Source: Lithospermum erythrorhizon (Eukaryota > Streptophyta > Magnoliopsida > Boraginales > Boraginaceae). Taken from it: DNA of 64,000 nt. Location: contig JADFUC010000954.1 in the NCBI GenBank assembly GCA_019722365.1, positions 1,302,001 through 1,366,000 of the forward strand, read 5' to 3'. How positions within the stretch are numbered: the stretch's first letter is position 1; the number at the start of each line of letters is the position of its first letter. This document shows, piece by piece, positions 58,062-64,000 of the stretch. Below the pieces are notes generated by a model. It searched no databases. It was not told the DNA's origin and saw nothing but the letters and a program-made list of their open reading frames with translations. The translations under genes and the position numbers were made by a program.

Positions 58062-60271
58062 ATGTCCTCTGAAAACGAAGATGTTGGTTCTGTTGTGATG
58101 GTGGAAACTGAGGGGGGAGTGGAGTTGGCATGCCCAGAAGAGAAGAATGAGAAAGTGAGGGGGGAGATTGACACATCTGCCCCCTTTGAGTCTGTTAAGG
58201 AGGCAGCTACAAGGTTTGGAGGTATTGGTTTCTGGAGACCAACTTCTCTCAAACACCACTCTTCAGATAATGCTCTTGAGGTAATCTCTCTCTCTCTCTC
58301 TCCAACTCCTATGTTTCATGTTTCTAACAAGCTTTGTCTTGTTTGGTGAATGCTTGTAGTTTAGGCTTTTTTGTTTGATTTATGTTGTTTGACTACTGAT
58401 TAAAGATAATGTTTGAATAATTGATTCTTGAAGTATGCCATATTATGTTACAGGAACAAAAAAGTAAAATTAATCACATAATCTCTTTGTTATATTGATA
58501 TATTTTGTACTTATTTTGCATCTTATGCTATGTCCAATTTGAAAAATAACTCTTTCAAACTTTCTGGTGGTTTAAAATGCAATGTGATGCTATTATGTTA
58601 GTCTTACGTGTAGTGGTAAAATAGGGGTACAATTTGTTGAATAGTTGTTCTTGTGGGAAAAGTATAGTTCGGTTGAAGATATTTCCCCCTCTTGCTAATA
58701 TGTACCAAGGTTTTTTTTATCTAATTAGAGTGGTTTTTGTTGGCCAGCATGATGGAGAGGGGTTTGACATTTCGAAGTTAGAGGAAGAGGCTGCACAATT
58801 GCAGAGAGATTTGATTATGAAAGAAAGGGAGACACTAGATGTTTTGAAAGAACTCGAAAAGACTAAGCTCATTGTTGAAGAATTGAAGTTTGAGGTGAAT
58901 AGTGAAGTATCTTGTGATAACAACCACACAACTAACTTTGGTGATTCTGCCCACCCCGACAAGGAATTTCTTGCACCCTCGGAAAACCATCCAAATGTTA
59001 AATCCACGGAAGAGGGGGATCACCAGGAGATGGTGAGTGATTGCAATAATTGCCCCTCTTCAGCTTCAGATTTCATTCTGAAGGAACTGAAACGTGCCAA
59101 GTTGAACTTGACTAGGACTACGGATGACCTTGTAGACATACGCACCACTGTTGCCTTGTATAAGCAAAAAATAGAGAAGGAGAGAGTCTCAATGGAAATG
59201 ACTCGCCAGAGGTTATCGTCGAACGTCTCAAAGATTTCAGCACTAGAAGAAGAACTACTCCAAGCAAGTCAGAAACTGCAGATTCCCTGCAGCGCTGATC
59301 CTGCAGTCATAACAAATGAATTGCAAAGATTAAGTTCTGAGACTGAACAGTTCAAGAAAATGGGAGAAGTGGCAAGGTCAGAAATAATGGAAGCAATTTC
59401 TGAAATTGAACAGACTAAGACAAAGCTTAAGACTGCTGGGATGAGGTTAATTGCAGCCAAAAAAATGAAGGAAGCGGCTCGTGCCAGTGAAGCTGTAGCT
59501 CTTGCAGAGATCAAATGGTTATCAGCCAGTGAGAACTCTTCTTCAGCTACTCAAGAAAATTCTGAAGGTGTGACTCTTACATTTGAAGAATACACGTCTT
59601 TAGTGTCTAAGGCTAGAGAAGCAGAGGAAGCTGCCAAAGCAAGAGTAAATGATGCTATGCTCCTAGTAGATGAAGCTGATGAGTCAAAAACGAAAATCTT
59701 AAAGAAGATCGAGGAAACTACCGAAGAAGTCAAGAGTAGCAAAAAGGCATTAGAAGATGCACTTGACCGAGTGGAGGCTGCAAATAGTAGTAAATTGATT
59801 GTGGAAGAAGCATTACGTAAATGGAGATCAGAGCGAAGCCAGAAGAAACGCACCTCCCGTGATACTACGAAATTCAAGAACTCTGGTGTTTACCATAGTA
59901 GAAGAGATCCTGCTCTTCTTGATGTAAACGGTATAGATCTCGCCCCTGCACGTGATGACTTCAAGCCAGTCTTGAAGTCCACTTTATCGATAGGGCAAAT
60001 TCTTAGCAGGAAGCTGCTTTTAACAGAGGAATATGAGAATGGGGTGCTGGCCCGTAAAAGCACTGGGAAACGAAAGGTATCCTTGGGACAAATGCTTGGG
60101 AAAACTGGTTGCGAGATTCAATCTGATGTCATAGGAGGCAAGGAAAACAATCCTCAACAACTTCCAGCTAAAAGAAAGAACTTCGGCTTTGCCAAAATTT
60201 CATTTCTTCGAACAAAACAAAGTAAGAAGAAAAAGAAACGAAGCACAATTTCATGTTCTCGCAGCATTTAG
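58062..60271 (+). CDS. WEB-family coiled-coil protein (At2g40480/At3g56270-like)
   Basis: Two exons, 58062-58280 and 58748-60271, joined in phase 0 (donor GTAATC, acceptor …GGCCAG), give 580 residues. The N-terminus has the family motif 'GEIDTSAPFESVKEAATRFG' (residues 34-53). Long coiled-coil segments follow: 'ISKLEEEAAQLQRDLIMKER' (about 80-99), then heptad-rich stretches across most of exon 2, including 'MTRQRLSSNVSKISALEEEL' and Ala-rich helices near 'MKEAARASEAVALAEIKWL'. 'VTLTFEEYTSLVSKAREAEE' is the conserved WEB block, and the C-terminus is a Lys/Arg-rich tail (KQSKKKKKRSTISCSRS). WEB1 and PMI2 of this family act in chloroplast photorelocation movement under blue light; the role of this shorter subgroup is not established. 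The open frame extends upstream into the intron, but exon 1 carries the family motif, so the spliced model is preferred. Confidence 0.92.
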
Positions 60272-62018
60272 TGCCCATCTCTCTGATCTCTGCTCAACAT
60301 CTACCTGACATTCCTTTATTTAGTCATTTTAGTGTGTAATTGTGTTTGTAAGACTCATATGTGGCAGTGTTAATTGAAAAACCGCGATGTGATGTTCGTC
60401 TCTATGAAATTTGATTTGTAACATAACTTCTGGAACAACATATCATGCACAACTTAAGGTTATATTCTAGTTGCAAAAAGTAATTCATGCAATTGGTTTG
60501 TTGATCTTTGCAAAGGACCTCCTTGACAGATTGGCTACTAGAATCCCTAATCCTCAGCAACTACAAATAGTAGAATTCTTGTTTGTGTTTGAATCTCTAC
60601 ATCTCTTTGTTCATGAGTAGGAAAAATACAACACGACTCGTGTATGGTTGGCCCCTTTGTTAACTCGATGTGAATAATGCATTTCTAATGACACTCTTCA
60701 TGAGACATGAATAGAAAAGATGAATCTTCGGACGTCCCGAAAATGCTATGAGGTGCAACATTAACATGGCTAGTAAACCCACAGCTCTCTTCTCATATGT
60801 ACGTTCGTCTTCAAAAATCCATCTATAGTTGCTATGGTCATTATGAATTAAATTAGCTCTTTAACAAATCCCAGGATGAAATTTAGCTTCAATGAAGAAT
60901 CTATTGAATTTACTGCTAACTAAGCTCCAAAAGGTAACACATAAAAGGCTAAATAAAGTAATGAACATTGAGGAATTAAATGTGTGTTGGATGAATATGG
61001 AATTTTCACATGGTAGTTAGGTTGTTGTTCCTTGCTTCATGTCACAGGTTCGCATCTACCCATATAGTCCGGATTTCATCTTAATGTTGTATCATGTAAT
61101 TTATTTCATTTTAATTGAATTTCTCATATATAGATAAATCACTTTAATTTTAATTACTCTTCATTATATTCATTAAAACAATTAAAAAAATTAATATTAT
61201 AAAAAGTATTTTAAAAAACTGAATCACGATTATATAAATTTTATATTTTAGAATAATGAATAATTAATTGATGAGGTGAGAGTTTAATTTAAAAAGTTAA
61301 GCATCGATTAAAAATTGAATTGGAAGGAGTAGTTGGTAGAAGGATCTTATTGTGAAAAATGAATGAAATGGACACAAAAAATAAATGTAAGGGTCATCAA
61401 TGAAATCAATCATACATGGATTAATTAGTATGTGAAGAACTCATTTAAGTGTAATACATATTAAGTACGAACTTAATGAATCATGAAGTTCTAGATTACC
61501 TCCTCTAGGATTCTTAGGGTGGTGTCTTTGAGATTAAGATTGGGACGAAATCGAAGATCATATATTAAGAAAAGATATATTTTAACCACTAAATTGATAA
61601 TATTTTCTCGTTATATTTTATGTGACAAAATGAAATCATATATCTTGTTTTTTATCTAAAGATTGATTTATAAACGTTTAACGTAGAGTATCAAATATTT
61701 AAAATCATCTGACTCCTAAATTATTGATGAATGGTTAATTTGATCCATATAATTTAACTTTGGTCAAATCAGACAATAAAATACAGTTAACGATCGATTT
61801 GTGGATTACGTACATTTCAAACATGAATGCATAATCTAACATTGAATTTTTGGATTCGTTCTGACTTCAGCAAATAGAAATAAAGTTTGGCCTTAGTTTG
61901 ATTCATTATACGCCCTGGTTGGACTAAATTCTAGAAGGGGAATCTCGAGTTCTCCACTCGAAGAAGCCACATTTCATAAATTTCATACAATAATAATTTA
62001 ACCCATAAGATTCCTTTT
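60272..62018. other. WEB 3' UTR and intergenic DNA
   Basis: No further coding sequence is seen. A SINE-like piece at 61011-61090 is listed separately. A purine-rich end 'gaattggaaggagtag' (about 61317) may be a decayed MITE edge. Confidence 0.5.
61011..61090 (+). repeat. Possible tRNA-derived SINE remnant
   Basis: TGGTAGTTAGGTTG (61011-61024) resembles a pol III A box and GGTTCGCATCT (61047-61057) a B box, spaced as in tRNA genes. 'tcttaatgttg' follows. There is no tRNA cloverleaf, so it is not a tRNA gene. Confidence 0.4.
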
Positions 62019-62026
62019 CTATATAC
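62019..62026 (+). promoter_or_regulatory. Possible TATA box of the saposin-domain gene
   Basis: CTATATAC followed by CT-rich sequence ('ctctctctataat'). A leader exon could run to about 62122 where 'aattaag|gtaata' offers a donor. The matching acceptor is 'tttctgcag' at 63130-63138, just before the ATG. This implies a ~1-kb intron in the 5' UTR. Confidence 0.4.
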
Positions 62027-62568
62027 CTCTCTCTATAATATCCACCATTTGCTTCCAACAAAATTCCATTACACGTTCATCTGCCCCCCTTCCGACCACC
62101 TAGGCCTTTTACCTTAATTAAGGTAATAAACCCCTTTTATTATTTTCTAGTATTATAATTCCCTAGTTTTTTATATATTTATTGTATGATCATGTTCTTA
62201 CATAACTCAAGAAAATAGATAAAATAATTATAATTCCATTACCATATGATGGAAAAAGGATAAAGTAAGAATCTTGTTGCTAATCTCAACTATTCTTGAA
62301 TTATGAGTTTGGTAACTTCTTTATGATCTTTGTTTATAACATGATATTATACATTGACTTTGATTGTTTTCTTCATTTCCTTGCATTATAACTATAAAGA
62401 TCGTAGCTTTATGTCATTTTAATCACCATGTAGTTTATGGGCATTTGTTATATGATTGATAATTGGTGGAAAATCTTCTGCTATAAACTTGTTATACAAA
62501 GAATGAGGATAAATTTGATTTTTTGAGGTTAATTTGAATATCACTTCCTCAATTGTATTTTAGTGTTT

Positions 62569-62808
62569 AATTCGATGTATTACATTCTATGGCCCTTGGA
62601 TATAATGGAACAAATCAAAATGGCTCGCTACCTATGCTTGTTATGTATTGTGTAGTGGTAGATACTGCCTGCAACTTCACTGTTGAGTCAATTCGGAAAC
62701 AGTTTCTTTGTTTACATGGGGGTAAGTTTGCGTACTATCCGACCCTCCCTTATAGCGTCCCCATTTAGGCGGGAGCCTCTTCAGATGCATTGGGGCATGT
62801 TGATGTTG
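62569..62808 (+). mobile_element. SINE with 18-bp target-site duplication
   Basis: AATTGTATTTTAGTGTTT stands at 62551-62568 and again, exactly, at 62809-62826, enclosing 240 bp. The body has 'ggtagatactgcctgcaac' and 'ttgagtcaattcgg' (A/B-box-like), then 'gcgtactatccgaccctccc', 'taggcgggagcctctt' and a 'gttgatgttg' end. This tail is of the type I recall in Amaranthaceae SINEs. It lies in the probable 5'-UTR intron of the saposin-domain gene. Confidence 0.88.
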
Positions 62809-63139
62809 AATTGTATTTTAGTGTTTGAAGTGATGGAGAATTGAGGGATTGAGGAAAAAATTAAGAGTTTAAATATTTGTCAAGTTTAAATTCATAATTT
62901 CTTCTTGTCAAGGCCTATTTTGAACATTTTCCTCACTAGAGATGTCTTAAAATGTGCTTGTCTTATGATGTTATTTCAAGTCTGAGTTTGAAGTGCATTG
63001 GCTAGTCATTGATGCTTCTTTGAAGATTTACGTAATGGTGTACTGTGTAACATTGACGAGCAGGGCTAGCTACTGGTTGTTTATCAAATATTTTGTTTCT
63101 TGACCTTAATTAATTTGTTTTAAAAAGACTTTCTGCAGC

Positions 63140-64000
63140 ATGGATGCAAAGGTGCTTATATTCCTTTGTGTAGTGGGTCTTAGTTGGTGCTGTGATGCCA
63201 GGGAGATGGTGACCACCTATAGCAATATCGGCATTATTTCAGGTATCTGTATGGTTGTGATATCTACTATCGTTAAGCATTAATTACTAGCCTTAATTTA
63301 CTACCATGACTAAGGTAGCTCAGAGGGATTTGAGTTTGAAGTCTTTGAACCTATAGACATTGTTCTTTCTTGCAAAAATATTTTGGGCATAATCTGCTAT
63401 TAATAATCATAACTCTAGCTATCGTTAACTTATGACATTTTAGTTATTTTGAACCATAAAGGTTTTTTCATGTGAATAAATACAAGATTGTGGATTGAAG
63501 AAATCCTAAGGGCCCAAATCCTTCTGACAGGATGCATAGCATTTTTTTCTGAAATAATTTAACCATTTGCTGATATTAAAACTCAAATTCCTCTGACGAG
63601 ATGCATAGGATTTTCTCTTCATGAATATATCCATTTTTTGCTATGATTTAAACAGCAGATTGTCTACTCATTGTATTAACTTATACATTTTGACATATGC
63701 CTGCAAACACATATGAAGTTCAATTTCAACCCACTAACTACATCTGAATGGAGGATCCTTTCGAGAAATAAGTAGTTCGTTACTTTCCATGGTTGATTGC
63801 ACTGAAGTTTCCTATTGATTTCATAATGATATAGACCATATCGATTTGGTGCCAATAAAGTAATAGAATCTCTTCTTTTCCTCTGTGTAGTTTTTCAAAC
63901 TAAGCTCCACCGGTCCGGGAGCAATGTTCATGCCGCAGAAGTGGGAAGGAATGAAGTTTGTACTATGTGCGAAGAGTTTGCTAGTGATGCTGTAAATTAC
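63140..64000 (+). CDS. Saposin-B-domain protein (prosaposin-like), 5' part
   Basis: Exon 1 (63140-63242) starts with ATG inside 'gcagcATGG' and encodes a signal peptide 'MDAKVLIFLCVVGLSWCCDA', then 'REMVTTYSNIGIIS'. The donor is GGTATCTG and intron 1 spans 63243-63890. Exon 2 begins at 63891 after 'ctgtgtag' and stays in frame: 'VFQTKLHRSGSNVHAAEVG', 'NEVCTMCEEFASDAVNY', continuing past the window edge. CxxCEEF…A is the first half of a saposin B domain, whose six cysteines form three disulphides. Such proteins enter the secretory pathway and act as lipid-interacting activators in vacuoles/lysosomes. The length and remaining domains cannot be seen. Confidence 0.85.
63515..63655 (+). repeat. 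~69-bp tandem duplication in saposin-gene intron 1
   Basis: 'caaatccttctgacaggatgcatagcattttttt…ccatttgctgat' is followed 69 bp later by 'caaattcctctgacgagatgcataggattttct…ccattttttgctatgat'. The copies are diverged. Confidence 0.7.

Noticed and set aside
58717..59877. Several antisense open frames under the WEB gene
   Set aside because: They are shadows of the long coiled-coil exon (Ser/Leu-rich complements of Glu/Lys-rich codons).
61011..61057. tRNA gene
   Set aside because: A- and B-box-like strings are present, but acceptor and anticodon stems do not form; kept only as a possible SINE remnant.
63308..63345. tRNA-like 'ggtagctcagaggga' string
   Set aside because: No matching B box or stems nearby.

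Overview
This is a nuclear plant (eudicot) genomic window. It is AT-rich, has genes with GT-AG introns, and carries plant-specific gene families and several layers of transposable elements. Two SINE-like sequences with a tail of the type I recall from Amaranthaceae SINEs (…tccgaccctcc…taggcgggagcctctt…) hint at Caryophyllales, but this is an inference from memory.

Only four host genes can be supported, and all read on the + strand. (1) A LURP-one-related (LOR) gene at 14.77-15.76 kb whose second exon looks damaged. (2) A complete four-exon class III secretory peroxidase at 44.09-46.79 kb, with one apparent GC-AG intron. (3) A two-exon WEB-family coiled-coil protein at 58.06-60.27 kb. (4) The 5' part of a saposin-B-domain protein that starts at 63.14 kb and runs off the right edge.

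Almost everything else is mobile DNA. 4.4-5.2 kb: 3' end of one Copia element (- strand). 5.2-13.5 kb: a larger Copia element on the - strand with gag, protease, integrase, RT and RNase H still recognisable but frameshifted. 16.2-16.8 kb: a small non-autonomous DNA transposon. 17-20.2 kb: a G-poor block that reads like a long Ty3/gypsy-type LTR on the - strand, with an internal ~70-bp tandem repeat. 20.2-25.7 kb: an Ac-like hAT transposon remnant with arrays of short hairpins containing AAACGG, plus a second decayed coding region. 26-34.8 kb: Stowaway-like MITEs and TA/TAA microsatellites. 34.86-42.04 kb: a Copia element bounded by a TTATA target-site duplication that has lost its RT core and primer-binding site. 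42.07-42.75 kb: a long-TIR DNA element. 49.3-56.3 kb: a third Copia-related composite without recognisable pol. 56.9-57.7 kb: MITEs just upstream of the WEB gene, including a MITE inside a MITE.

The host genes are unrelated in function (cell-wall peroxidase, WEB-type coiled-coil protein, vacuolar/secretory saposin, LOR) and are separated by repeats. The most interesting structures are the hAT hairpin arrays, the conserved LTR palindrome, the post-insertion duplication in one LTR, the RT-deleted Copia, and the GC-AG peroxidase intron.
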